The position numbers and the translations under genes are program-made. Below are positions 31,928 through 42,945 of a stretch of DNA of 64,000 bases, piece after piece (the stretch's first letter is position 1; the number at the start of each line of letters is the position of its first letter). The stretch spans positions 3,286,001 to 3,350,000 of the forward strand of contig CM054115.1 of the NCBI GenBank assembly GCA_028673005.1. Reading direction: 5' to 3'. Below the pieces are notes generated by a model that made no database searches, had not been told where the DNA came from, and was given only the letters and a program-made list of their open reading frames with translations. The stretch comes from Tanypteryx hageni. Taxonomy: Eukaryota > Arthropoda > Insecta > Odonata > Petaluridae.

Positions 31928-32320
31928 AACATCACAAAACGCAACGACAAAATTGTTATTCTCCCTGCAGACAAAGGTACCACCACCGTGGAAATGAACC
32001 GCTCGTATTACAAAGACGAAGCTCTCCGCCAACTATCTGACCAAACATCTTACCTTTCTCTCACCTCCAACCTCACTGACCGCCACTCCTCCGAAATTTC
32101 TGCATATCTGCGATCCGTGGGAAAGCAAGAAAGCCTCTTTGATTTCACCATTTCCCTGATGATCCTCAATAAATCCCGGACCACAACCTTCTACCTTCTC
32201 CCAAAACTCCACAAACCCAGAAACTCCGGCCATCCCATTGTCGCCAGTTTTAACTCTCCCACGAAACGCATCTCTGTTTTTGTTTACTCCCACCTACAAC
32301 AATTTCGTTCTTTTATTTAA
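31928..32320 (+). pseudogene. Penelope-like element RT fragment
   Basis: Open frame with NDKIVILPADKGTTTVEMNR, FYLLPKLHKPRNSGHPIVAS and SPTKRISVFV, the N-terminal RT region of Penelope-like elements (ADKG and PK.HKP motifs). The ATG at 31988 is internal. It ends before the catalytic DD motif. A GIY-YIG endonuclease of the same superfamily lies at 51192. Confidence 0.78.
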
Positions 32321-32443
32321 CAAGATTGGAAAGGAGTACTGCATGTCGGAGTACAATTTCCAAATGCGTTCTTTGAGATCTCACAATATTCTCAATATTT
32401 ATCGGTGAGAAGAGTATTTAACGATAAGCTAGCAAAGGTACGT

Positions 32444-32906
32444 TGTAAAATACACGTAGGTCTTCATGAAAGGTGGTCGTCATTGTTGTCCGATTTTTAC
32501 CAAAATTGGAATTGTTTGATAAATTTTACTAAAACTCTCTAATACCAAGATTCATCAATATATGTCCAGCGGTCCTCGAGTTGAAACAAAGGAACATTGT
32601 AAACTACATATAGGTCATCATGTAAAATGGTTGTAATTGTTTTCCAATTTTAACCAAAATTGAAATTGGTCGACCAATTTAAGCAAAACTCCCCAAAACC
32701 GAATTTCATCAAAATACGTCCAGCGAATCCTAAGTTAAAACAAAGGAACATTGTAAACCATGTGTAGGATTTCGTGTAAAGTGTCTTAATTGTAGGCCGA
32801 TTTAACCAGAATTGGAATCGATCAACCAATTTTAGTAAAACTTCCCAATACGAAATTTCATCAAAATATATCAAGCGGTTCTTGAGTTGAAACAGGAATA
32901 TTGTTA
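32444..32906. repeat. Tandem repeat, ~152-bp unit, left part
   Basis: Three diverged units begin with GTAAA.TACA at about 32444, 32598 and 32752 and share TGGTTGTAATTGTTGTCC-like, CCAATTT and CGTCCAGCGG..TCGAGTT segments. The array is interrupted by a LINE at 32907 and continues at 34500-34690. Confidence 0.8.
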
Positions 32907-34499
32907 ACTACATCTACATCTACAGTTTACCCTGCAAGCCACCGCAAGGGTGTGTGGCAGGGGGTGCATTAACACTAAGGGGAAAACTCCAAAATTAGGT
33001 CTGGGTTTACGCCCCTACGCGAGGTTACTTTTGATCGCAAGTTTTACTCTGCTCAGCTTTCAAGGGGAAAATGAGCCTTTGTATCTCTCCGTCCTACAGG
33101 CTATCTCTCTTATTTTACGAGGATGGTCCATTCTACCGATATAGGTGGGAGTTCTTATTATTTCTTCGACGTCGCTGGAGAAAGTACACGTTCTAAATCT
33201 TTCAAGAAGTTTTAACCTAGCACGTAATCGGCGCTCAGCTAGTGATTCCCATCCTAAGTCCTGTATCAAGCCTGTAACGCTTTTATTTCTATCATAACAA
33301 TTTTTTGACGAATCTAGCAGCTTTTCGCTGCACTTTCTCTAACTCGGTGATTAATCCTTTCTCGTACGGATCCCATATGCTCGACGCATACTCTAGCAGC
33401 GGTCTAACTAAAGAAAAGTAACATGTCTCTTTGACTTTTTCTTCGCTTTTACCTACTATCCGTTTGATGAATCCTAGTTTTTGCTTAGCTTTCCCGGATA
33501 TATTTCGTATGTGTGTGTCCCACGAGAGGTTACTTGTTAAAATGACACCTAAGTATTTGACGGATTCGGATAATTTTAGATGTACGCCTTCTATACTGTA
33601 ATTCATCGCCTCAATTTCTTTGTTTCTCCAGAATCTCATGACGGAACACTTACCTAAGTTCAGCTCTAATTGCCACTCTTTAAACCACTCGAGAATTGCG
33701 TGTAGGTCGTTAGAAAGTAATGCTTGATCAGCAGGACTGTTAATCTCTCTGTAAACTACCGTATCATCCGCGAATAACTTGATTTTACTTGTAATAACCT
33801 TATCTAAGTCATTTATGTATATAAGGAATAATAGGGGACCGATGACACTTCCCTGTGGAACGCCGGAGGACACGCTGACCGAATCTGATTTAAATCCATT
33901 TATGACTACCATTTGTTCCCGATCATTGAGAAAGTCCCTGATCCACTCGATTATCTTTCGATTTATTCCACAGGCTTGTAATTTTTTCAATAACTTAACA
34001 TGAGGGACTTTATCGAATGCCTTCTTGAAGTCAAGAAAAACCGCGTCTAGCTGGGTCTTTCGATCACCGGATCGTAGTATATCATGTGCAAACAGAGCGG
34101 GCTAAGTTTCACAAGATCTTGCCTTCCTAAAACCGTGCTGATATTTACTGAGCAAGTCCTGGCTATCTAAGAAGTCCATCACAGAACTAACGATGATGTG
34201 CTCTAGAATCTTGCAAGATATTGAGGTTAACGAAATCGGCCTGTAGTATTCTCGGTCGTCTTTTTTCCCGCCTTTATGTAGTGGAGTTATAAACGCTAAT
34301 TTCCATTCCTTAGGTATAACGCCATGACTAAATGACTTACTGAAAACAGTTTCTAGATAAGTTGCTATTTCTAACGCTAATTCCTTTAATACTCTAGCTG
34401 GTATCTCTTGCGGTCCCGGGGATTTATTTGCATTGATGATTTTGAGCTGTTCTGCTATCCCTTTCGCTTATATAAGTATATCGTTCATCTTCTCTTCGC
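32907..34499 (-). mobile_element. CR1/Jockey-group LINE copy G, 5'-truncated
   Basis: Reads right to left and ends in a TGTAGATGTAGATGT-type tail (32907-32925). It covers the RT from a GPQEIPARVLKEL-type segment to the end of the ORF. A stop within the CET.PALFAHD segment (near 34105) and a frameshift at 33301-33306 disable it. Nearly identical to copy H at 59198. ACTAC on both sides (about 32902-32906 and 34500-34504) may be the target duplication, with the tandem repeat resuming directly after. Confidence 0.87.
33292..33990 (-). pseudogene. LINE copy G RT, palm to C-terminus
   Basis: SSGVPQGSVIGPLLFLIYIN, KLFADDTVVY (catalytic FADD), LGKCSVMRF, YLGVILTSNLSWDTH and EKVQRKAARFVK. The apparent end is a frameshift: six A residues (T33301-33306 on the plus strand) precede a continuation in the next frame, SVTGLIQDLGWESLAERRL and REIACRTERYKGSF, which closes the ORF near 33060. 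Copy H carries the same frameshift. Confidence 0.88.
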
Positions 34500-34690
34500 T
34501 ACTACATGTAGGTCATCATGTAAAATGGTTGTAATTGTTGTCCAATTTTACCAAAATTGGATTCGGTCGACCAATTTTACCAAAACTCCCCAATACCAAA
34601 TTTCATTAAAATACGTCCAGCGGTTTTCGAGTTTTAACATGCGGACGGATGGACAGACAGAAGGACGGACGGATACGACCTCCCCTATAT
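34500..34690. repeat. Tandem repeat, ~152-bp unit, right part
   Basis: ACTACATGTAGGTCATCATG continues the unit interrupted at 32906, ending CGTCCAGCGGTTTTCGAG and a GGACGGATGGACAGACAGAA simple run near 34640-34670. Confidence 0.75.
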
Positions 34691-35274
34691 GCGTTCACTT
34701 CGTGCAAAGAACGCATAATAACATATCGCGTTTTAAGATTATGACGTCACCATATCTATACGTATTTGGTTGAACTCGATAGGACAAAAAGAATTACCCT
34801 ATTAAAAATGCATTATAGCGATGCCATTATAATACGGATTACCATTTCCCATTTAAAAGCATTGTCCTGGTTGCTATGGCAGCTGAAATTCTTTATTGTT
34901 GAGCATTTGCTTTTTTCCGATTTCTTCGTCAATTCGGCACCGATTTGAATTTAGTCTTCAAAAATAAGAAACTTCATTTTTTTAGCTATAGAACTGTTTT
35001 CATTTCCAGTTTCTTTCTGAATCAGAACTAATTTAAAAATGCAAATACCGTATATGAAAATCTGCACAGATTTCCAGTTTTTTTTGAGGATCGAAATGGA
35101 ATATTGGGGTCAAAAATACCCCACTAAAAATTAAAATATTTTGAATTTTTGAGTATTCTGGTTGGTTGTACCAAATTACCTACCATCCTGCCAAATTTCA
35201 GGTCTGTGGCATATGTAGAAATACCTTAGATTTTATATCATATATATATCCTGCGTAAGAAGCAGTTATTTATA
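34691..35274. other. No gene recognised
   Basis: AT-rich. AAATTTCAGGTCTGTGGCA at about 35194 resembles phrases recurring near Helitron-like elements elsewhere, so this may be a further repeat. Confidence 0.4.
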
Positions 35275-36035
35275 ATACTAGTAGAAGTTGCTTGCATTCT
35301 GCAAGAATTTCTTCTCACCTTGAAAAACATGAATTTTTCTGAGAGATAATTCATATTAGAAATATTTTTTATTCAAAATATTTCGCCTCTGTACCAATTT
35401 TCTTTCTTATGGAAAAATATTGGAGTAAAACATTGCCTAAAATTGCAATTTTAAAATTATTATACTTTTCCCATTGCGTGATACTAATGCCACAATTTTG
35501 TGCAAAATTTTAATGTTACAGCATATCTAGAAGTGAAATAATATTTATCTAACTTTTTAAACTTTAAATATTGTTAACTGCAATAACAACTTGATGGAGA
35601 TATTCAAATATTTATTTGTGCATTTACACTAAGCTCTAAATAACTTTAAAATTTCAGCCCGTTGTACCTTAGCATTTACCAATTTGTTTAAAGTTTAAGA
35701 ATTTTTAACGGCCAAACAAATTAAAATATCTAAATTTTTATACATCCTATTTCTATTTTTTTACTAATTCTACCTTTAAGAATTCTTGAAAATTGGTTTA
35801 CACAATTGCGAATTTTTAGCGGCCCCTTTTATGAAAAAATTTAAGATAGTTATCTTTCCTATAGTATTGAATCTGCTACAACGTGTTTGCAAAATCTCGT
35901 AGCTACAACTTATAGTTACCGTGAAAAATATTAATAAACTTTATTGTACAAATGGAGTAAGAACGACCCCTAAAAATGAACAATTTTGATATTTTCGATT
36001 TTTCTAATTGGTTATGATTAATTTTGAAGCTAGAA
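35275..36035 (-). mobile_element. Helitron-like family H, copy 5 (most complete)
   Basis: Minus-strand 3' end: CTTGCAGAATGCAAG, short spacer, CTAG then T (about 35275-35300). The body parallels copy 1 on both sides of the RTE insertion, which makes it the reference for the interrupted copy. No ORF. Confidence 0.65.
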
Positions 36036-36039
36036 AAAA

Positions 36040-36125
36040 GTCTACTATGACTGGGAATCAACCCCGGGGCTTCCACTTAGCCGGGCGGATATTCTACCAC
36101 TGAACTATCGTATCAGATCAATTTT
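36040..36125 (-). repeat. tRNA-like sequence
   Basis: Minus strand TACGATAGTTCAGTGGTAGA (A box) and CCCCGGGGTTGATTCCCAG (B box) about 35 bp apart, resembling a Gly/Gln-type tRNA body. A related fragment (ACCGGGAATCGAACC) is at about 43787-43803, with shared flank (AACGCGGATGTTTTCTTGG). Confidence 0.55.
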
Positions 36126-36414
36126 CTCGTTTCTTAACGCGGATGTTTTCTTGGTTGGGATGGAACAGGCCAAGCTAGTATCAAACTGCCCCAACGGATG
36201 TCCTCGAAGAGATACATCGAAGAAAACTCCTCCCTCTCAAATGGTGAGATTGCCAAGCAAGAAATTGATAGATAATAATATAGTCTATGAATATTTTTCA
36301 AGTGAGTCAAATGATTTTTAAGGAATATTAGAACATTCTTATCTTTTACCATTAACGTTGAAATATTTATCGCAAAATAAATCGATATATCTACTTACAT
36401 TTGTTCGGTAACCA

Positions 36415-36530
36415 TGATGTTGTTTATTGTTTACGTTTTGGCTAATAATATTAACATAATCCACATAATATTTTTGCTGCTTTCAAGGCTTCGGTGTATC
36501 TATCCATGTGAATATAAGTAAGACGTTAAT
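36415..36530. repeat. Outer inverted-repeat arm, left
   Basis: Inverted copy of about 41240-41355 (GTTTACGTTTTGGCTAATA, CATAATCCACATAAT, TTTTGCTGC, CATGTGAATAT). The homology continues on the left at 37555-37627 after an inserted element. Confidence 0.65.
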
Positions 36531-36547
36531 GCGTAATTACATTAATG

Positions 36548-37552
36548 ACTAGCAGATGTACCCGGCTTCGCTCGGGATATTAAAGCGGTACAGTATTTAT
36601 TTTGTTTAAGGTTAAAATAACATTACTGAAAAAGAAGTCCGAGAACGAAACAAAACACAGATACCGGAGGCGGTCCGAAAATAATCTAAAATTGTAATAT
36701 ATCATCATACTTTACCTTTCGTTTATAATACTTCCTTGTAAACAATATTTGTTTTTTTCCTCCAGATGCTAGGATGGTTAAGTTACGCGGGCTAAAATCT
36801 AAAATAAAAATCTAACCTGGATGTATTCCTCAACTTTGGCACAAATGTAACACACAAAAAATCTGGTGCACTCTGGGGGTTACCAATTTTAAAAAATCCA
36901 AAATTTTCTGCCTGCAATACACACGGGTGAACCATACAATCAAACTTATCTACAATTAATTAAGTTTCAATCTATCACAATCTATTACGTTTGACGTTGC
37001 TACAACAATAATTTTGATACTTCATAAAAAGCGCGAACGAATAACGTAATTATTTCGTCTATTTGAAGGTTTAATAGACGGTAATTCAATCGGAGGCAAC
37101 AATGCGGGATGCCTTGGCAACACCCGGAAAGAGTACGAAAATGCGATAAAATTTCGAAAAGAAATGCGCATTTCTGACAAATTCCCCAATATAACATCTA
37201 AACATAGCAAGAATAAGGTATTTTATAGTTTTAGTCGTAGAATTAAGCAAAAATGGAGAAAATTGGTCTATATTTACGTATTTTGATGAATGAAAGAAAA
37301 AATCTTGCACATTGAAAAATCGAAAATCATCTGTAAACTTATGGGAAAATATAATTGTCTCTCGGAGTCGAATCCGGGACTTTTTCCAGGATGTTAGATT
37401 TTTCTAGGGGCCACCTTATGGTAGGTTAACGATTATGAAAATTTCATCTTGTTAAGCTGAATAGATCCGAAGATAGTAAGCGAGAAATATTTGAAGGAAA
37501 CGGCAGACTTCCAGCCAGCAAGTCAGACTGGTTGAGTTTTATATAGATAGAG
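36548..37552 (+). mobile_element. Helitron/Helentron-like element with CCCGGCTTCGCTCGGG end
   Basis: Begins CTAGCAGATGTACCCGGCTTCGCTCGGG-type sequence (hairpin CCCGGCTTCGCTCGGG at about 36559-36574) and ends near GAGTTTTATATAGATAGAG. The DNA on either side is contiguous in the right-hand inverted copy, showing that this segment is an insertion. No ORF. The class assignment is uncertain. Confidence 0.45.
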
Positions 37553-37627
37553 AAGATAAAACTTTACAATATAATACATAACATAGTAAATGTTAATGTA
37601 AACATCCCTTGCGTAATTAAGGAATGT

Positions 37628-38025
37628 GGAACGTTAGTCGAGTATATTTAAGGTTTTCAGCAAAGCGATAGTGACGCCACCTGTCGGTGGAACTGTGAGC
37701 TAAAGATAAACAAAAGATGATCCTAATGACGTCATAACAAAAACGAACGTAATGCGCAATGTTAGGTTGGTATCTTGGAAGGCGGCGGATTCGAATCGAG
37801 TTAAAATTATGCTGTTGGTATTTTGGATGGCGGCGGATTTGAGTACGTTAAAATGAAGCAAAATATTGAGCAGGTTGATCAAGTTTTTTTATTTTCAATA
37901 AAATACAATCATTATTACTTTATAAATACACACAACACAAATAACAATCTTTTTTCAAAGGAGGTGGTCCATCGATACGAATTTCTCCTTTATTGTAGTG
38001 TTCCAGGCATGCCTGATATCGTTCC
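37628..38025. repeat. Inner inverted-repeat arm, left
   Basis: Closely similar, inverted, to 39446-39892. It includes GATAGTGACGCCA, GATGATCCTAATGACGTCAT, GGATGGCGGCGGATTTGAG and a coding-like stretch ending at GGAACGATATCAG. The right arm has an extra partial duplicate of the GGCGGCGGATT block. Confidence 0.88.
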
Positions 38026-38227
38026 CTCTGACGCCAATCTTCTAATTCTTGTAATTCGGGAAATGTGGCGGTTATCTGATGGATGTCACGTGGTTGATAC
38101 AGTTCAATATAATCAATAGGTATAAATTTCAGATCCTCTAACTTCATCGTCTTCCAACCACGTTCATGATAGGTCCGAAGAGCCTACCCAACTTTATGTA
38201 TAATTGCGAGTTTTTTTAAGTCCATAA
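37917..38227 (-). pseudogene. Unknown ORF of the inverted-repeat element
   Basis: Frame from ATG at 38225 with one stop, then KLEDLKFIPIDYIELYQPRD, QELEDWRQRERYQACLEHYN and IRIDGPPP. Family not recognised. The C-terminal third lies in the inverted arm and is therefore repeated on the plus strand at 39446-39549. The TTTTCAG at 38228 and GTAATT at 38305 could mark a 78-nt intron just upstream. Confidence 0.4.
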
Positions 38228-38305
38228 CTGAAAATTAGTTATTATCAAATCAATGATTGCTTAGATTTATAATATATTAATAATTTTAAATATAAATTAA
38301 ATTAC

Positions 38306-38969
38306 CTTTGGAGAGCGATCTTATGCGTAAAATATCTGGATGCGTCTTTCTTCGAGAAACTCACTTTATGAACGCGTCCGTCCTCTGCCGAGACTCAAAT
38401 CCGAATGAAACCTTCTAAGTGCGAGATAGCAAAAATGCTGAAGTTTCACGTCCGCCCCCAGCGAAACTCTGCGTAGCGATCTTGAGTGAGCAAACCGGAC
38501 GTGATCACTGCAAAATGTCGAGTTCGTGCATACACCGCATGTGATCTGGAGAGTGGGGGTTAACGCAAAAGTATCACGTCAACACATTCCCAACTTTCGA
38601 TTTGAAGAAAGAGTACCACGCCATAACGCTTTGAGTCTTCGACTTGATGTGACGTTTTCTCAGCATCGGACCTCGTGTCATATATTTTGCTGCAGCAGTA
38701 TTCACAAACAAAATCGTTTCCAAAGAATACCTTCAATAGCTACGCCATCTGGTAAGCATATTTTCATTCGAAATACTTAATCGTTGTGGAATAATTCTTT
38801 TAAAATTGAGTTTATTTCATAAGTTCTGAAAATCATCACATCCTTGAAAAATGTGTTCAATGAGGGCTAAATGTAACCTCTCAAGATTTTATAATTGACG
38901 ATTTTAGTATTAGCAGTGATATAAGTGATAGTGATTATTTCTTTACGAAAAAAATTAGTGATAATATTT
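38306..38969. other. Interior of inverted-repeat element, no clear gene
   Basis: Mixed composition, less AT-rich than the surroundings from about 38340 to 38740. No ORF with recognised motifs. May contain the first exon of the unknown minus-strand gene. Confidence 0.35.
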
Positions 38970-39434
38970 CTACGGTAAAATATTATTGCAATCAATGTAT
39001 TTCATATAGAATATATATAGATATATTGCATTGATGCCGGATGATAAAGTTTTATTATGAGCCAGTAAAATACCCGGATTCACATTAAAGTGTCGAACGT
39101 ATAAAGTAGCGTCAAGAATTTTTAGAATTGAATTTCCATTATTTTTCTCCATTATGTAAAAACTAGGTCTCGCGCGAGTCAGTTTAATTACCAACTCGAT
39201 TCCATTCAGGAGCGACCGAGATTGATTAAACACATCTGCATGGGGTCTACCTACAAGTTCTACGGTAGAACTGTCGGCGTATTGTTTCTTTCTCTCTACA
39301 AATTCTGGATTAGTTGAAGTTTGCGAATTAATATCTGTTCCACTATCTGGTAACCATCCACCAAATCTCAAATGTGTAGATGCAGCATCTTGTCCATAAT
39401 TTAGGAGAGTTTCTTTATAAGTACGATAATGGTA
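38970..39434 (-). pseudogene. Polinton/Maverick-like major capsid protein fragment
   Basis: Minus frame with YYHYRTYKETLLNYGQDA, ELVGRPHADVFNQ, LLNGIELVIKLTRARPSF and LDATLYVRHFNVNP. This pattern (a Y.YR.Y.ETLLNYG opening, GR.H.D.F, LLNG...K) is what I recall of capsid (double jelly-roll) proteins of Maverick/Polinton and adintovirus-like elements, often annotated F54H12.2-like. Only a piece of the capsid is present, starting abruptly at the inner edge of the right arm, so it is an old broken copy. The family assignment is from memory and needs a profile search. Confidence 0.5.
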
Positions 39435-39445
39435 ATATATAAGAC

Positions 39446-39892
39446 GGAACGATATCAGCCCTGCCTGGAACACTACAATAAAGGAGAAATTCGTATCGAT
39501 GGACCACCTCCTTTGGAAAAAGATTGTTTTTTGTCTTGTGTGTATTTATAAAGTAATAATGTTTGTATTTTATTGAAAATAAAAAAAACTTGATCAACCT
39601 GCTCAATATTTTGCTTCATTTTAACGTACTCAAATCCGCCGCCATCCAAAATATCAACCCAGAAAGTTTAATTCGATTCGAATCCGCCGCCATCCAAAAT
39701 ACCAACAGCAAAACTTTAACTCGATTCAAATTTACCGCCTTCCAAGATACCAACCTAACATTGCGCATTACGATCGTCTTCTGTTATGACGTCATTAGGA
39801 TCATCTTTTGTTTATCTTTTGCTCACAGTTCCACCGACAGTTGGCGTCACTATCGCTGTGCTGAAAGCCTTAAATATACTCTACTAACGTTT
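39446..39892. repeat. Inner inverted-repeat arm, right
   Basis: Partner of 37628-38025. Its inner edge GGAACGATATCAG (39446) abuts the capsid-like fragment directly. Confidence 0.88.
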
Positions 39893-39896
39893 GGTA

Positions 39897-41160
39897 AACT
39901 TGGGGTACCCAACAGCGAAAGTAAGTAAATTTCAGAATTTATTGTATTAGTTTTATTGTAATATGACATCAAGAATGATATATCCATAAAAATAATAAAT
40001 TATAAAAATCTTTTGCTAATTAAAAGTATACTTTCCCCAGCGAAGTCGGGCGTTTCAACTAGTCCTATCTATATACTTCGTAAGAAGCAGCTATTTATAA
40101 TAAACGAGTTGTTGGTGCTTGCTTACTGTAAGCGCTTAAAAAATCACCGTACACCAATATCTAAACTTCTAAATAAACCAACGTGACATCATTTGAACTG
40201 CACACAGCCTATTTGTATAAGATAATAGTTTTCACTTTCCCAGAAATGAAGGTATCTATCCGGAATTTCTAAAGTCTCTGTCAATCGGCTTCGTGTCTAA
40301 ATTTTCCAAGTAAAATTTTCATGGCTCAGATCGCCCTTTTAAAGCAATAATTATAAACATCATTAAGGCAGTAGCTTATATGTTACACTAAAATGTATGT
40401 AAAAATTAGGATATTTTGTGTGTTAGGATTATGGCTTCTTCATCCGTGCCTTTTAGTACGTATCTCGATAAAAAATTAATTTAAAATTATCACGTCATCA
40501 CATTTATGCGTCGTTGGCTGAAATTTAATGGGTTATAATGCAGCATAAGCAGTAACTCGATGCTCTTGTAGTATGGAAAATCAATTCCCATTGAAATGCA
40601 TTGGAGTCGTTGCTGTGGTAGTTTATATTTTTCATTGCTGAAGATTTTCGTAATTTCATGATTAAAATCAAATTTTCACGCAAATTCATCATCATCTCTC
40701 TTTCTTCCATAGTACGATGTACGTGTCGAATTTGTATCTTAATTTTTAATAATTTAAAAAAGCAATTTCATATAGCCCTAGTTTTCAATGCTTTTCATAT
40801 GGGTGTGTAAAATTCGACTTTGAAGTCAAAATACCACTTAAATATAACTTTTTCTGAAAATAAATATATACATATATATATGTTTATATCATTATAAATA
40901 GCTGCTTATTACATATATAGGATATATATATATACTTCTAGCTGAAAAGCTCGGCTTCGCTCGGGAAAGTTTTCTTTTAAGTAGCAAACGATTTTTATTA
41001 TTTATATTTTGTATTGATATATCACTTTTGATATCACATTACAATAAAAAATTATACAATAAATTTTGAAATTTATTTAGTTTTGATGTTGGGTACCCGA
41101 AGTTTTAAATTGCTGTTTCGGGTGTTTGGGGGCGATTTCCCCACAAAAAGATCCAAACTT
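39897..41160. mobile_element. Composite insertion in the right outer arm, with two inverted ends
   Basis: 39897-40062 (minus, ending GACTTCGCTGGGG...) and 40934-41155 (plus, starting CTAGCTGAAAAGCTCGGCTTCGCTCGGG-type) are inverted copies of one another: both carry GGGAAAGT, ATATTACAATAAAA or its variant, and TTGGGTACCC. Between them lie a family H-like terminus (GTGCTTGCTTACTGTAAGC, about 40113-40131) and a TATATA run (40867-40935). Confidence 0.55.
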
Positions 41161-41164
41161 TACT

Positions 41165-41360
41165 AAACGTTCCCCATTCCTTAATTTCGCAAGCGACGTA
41201 TAATTAACATTTTCCTTTTTATGTATTGTTTTGTAAAGTTTTACTGTTAATAAAATTACACATTAACGTCTTACATAATATTCACATGGGTTGATGCACC
41301 TAAGTCTTTAAAGCAGCAAAAAATTATGTGGATTATGTCAATACTATTAGCCAAAACGTA
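41165..41360. repeat. Outer inverted-repeat arm, right
   Basis: Inverted relative to 37555-37627 (41165-41240) and 36415-36530 (41240-41355). The two left segments are separated by the insertion at 36548-37552. Confidence 0.65.
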
Positions 41361-42459
41361 AACAGTAAAAAACATCTTGGTTATACGTTTAAATCGCATT
41401 TATTGGAAAATTTTAAGCTTTTTAAAGATATGTTGTCTTGCCGATCGTGTCATTGTTAAATCTCGACATTGTATAATAATATGCGTAAGGAAAGTGTGTC
41501 TGTCCATCCGCCCGTCTGTCAGTCCATCCGTTGGTCCGCCCGAACGCTCTACAGAAATCTCCAAATTTTAAGTAATATTACAATAAATAATACCATTTTT
41601 CAGCGTTTTTTGCAATTTGTTTCAATATTGTTCAAATCACATCCATTTTCCTATTATGGAGTTTTACCGAACATCGGCCTCCTCAGTGAATTGTGCCTTT
41701 TCGTTGGTTTTATGTCAGTTTTACTTGTCTCTTGTATTTCTGAGACGTTTTTAGAAGGAAATTTATTTTCATTTGCCCACCTCGTGAACTTTTCTTCTGT
41801 AAGTATACTTCCTAAGTTTTTGTAGGTAATATTAACCATGTAATGTAACGGTAATTAAAGTATGAGTGGTAAGCACAGTCACTCTCAAATCCACTTCGTT
41901 TTTGGTAAAAATGAGGTTGCCTTACATTGGCAGTCGAATCGAATATTGCTCGGAGTGTGGAATTTGAATTATATTATGCATAACGCTTCCAGTAAGAGAA
42001 TTTTACAGCATACGTTGAATCATTGGAAATTTTGTTTTAAAAAAGGTGACATTTTGACGAAGAAATTCTCGTTCTGTGGTGTGGAACTTTATCAGTGATG
42101 ATTTGTGGCTACGTTCTGTTCTGGTGGGGTGGCCTTTGAAGACGAAAATATCCATATTAACATGTATAATTGACCGAGAAAGCTCTAAATTTATATAATT
42201 CTGCGTTAAAAACAAACTTCAGTGAGTAATTCAAATCTAAATTGATATAAATTTACACAAAATAATGACTAATTAGGTAGAAATGTTTTGCAAGTGTACT
42301 TCGTACAAAGTTACTTAAGGTTAGGTTTTGAAATTGTATATTGATATTATTCCTGTAGAAATTTCCAAGTCATCGATTTATAAGTAATTGTAACAATGAG
42401 CTGTGGCATCTCGGAGTACCCTGTTGATTGAGCCGCGGCACATTTTCAAAGATAAAGAG
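41361..42459. other. No gene recognised
   Basis: Short ORFs at 41469-41825 and 41862-42098 show no motif I recognise. A GTCCATCCGCCCGTCTGTCA-type simple run (about 41498-41545) resembles the complement of the one at 34640, suggesting repeat ends. Confidence 0.4.
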
Positions 42460-42665
42460 GATAGGGAAGGAGAGGGAGAGAAAGTAAGGAAGAGAAAGAT
42501 AAAGGGAGATAGAGGGACGAAGACAGAGTAGGAGGTAAAGGGAGGAAGAGGGGGAGATAGATAATGTTGTTTGTTAGGGCAATATTGAGACTAGGAAGTC
42601 TATTTTTCAAGAGCAAGTGAGAGGGGATGGATGGAAGAGAGGAGAGAAAATGGGGAATAATGGGA
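42460..42665. repeat. Purine-rich (GA) tract
   Basis: About 200 bp of mostly A and G on the plus strand, directly upstream of a Helitron-type terminus. Confidence 0.8.
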
Positions 42666-42699
42666 AGTGCCTTAAATTTTATACTTATGCCATGCTTAC

Positions 42700-42728
42700 C
42701 CGTCATATTTGACGAGCAATTACGCTAG
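42700..42728 (+). mobile_element. Helitron-type 3' terminus, plus strand
   Basis: Hairpin CCGTCATATTTGACG followed by AGCAATTACG, CTAG (42725-42728) and T42729. Same family as 15854-15883. Confidence 0.7.
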
Positions 42729-42734
42729 TATATG

Positions 42735-42764
42735 CTAGCGTAATTGCCCGTGAAACATGACGGG
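42735..42764 (-). mobile_element. Helitron-type 3' terminus, minus strand
   Basis: On the minus strand CCCGTCATGTTTCACGGG (42764-42747), CAATTACG and CTAG (42738-42735). It faces the plus-strand terminus across the 6-bp TATATG. Confidence 0.65.
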
Positions 42765-42945
42765 ATTATCTTAAAAATATCCCAAATATATATGATTTCA
42801 ATATGAAAAATCATATATGCTATGATCTAGTTTGGCTTTCATGCACAATCAAATCAGTGTTTTTGAAAGTTATCTTTGTTTTATATATTCTGTTTAAGTA
42901 ATCATTAGCAGAGAGGCCAAATAATTATCCGAATAGTTGCTGAAA

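Noticed and set aside
41862..42098. Small host gene starting MSGKHSHSQIHF
   Set aside because: No recognisable domain, no splice or promoter context, and the surrounding DNA is repeat debris; not enough support to call it.
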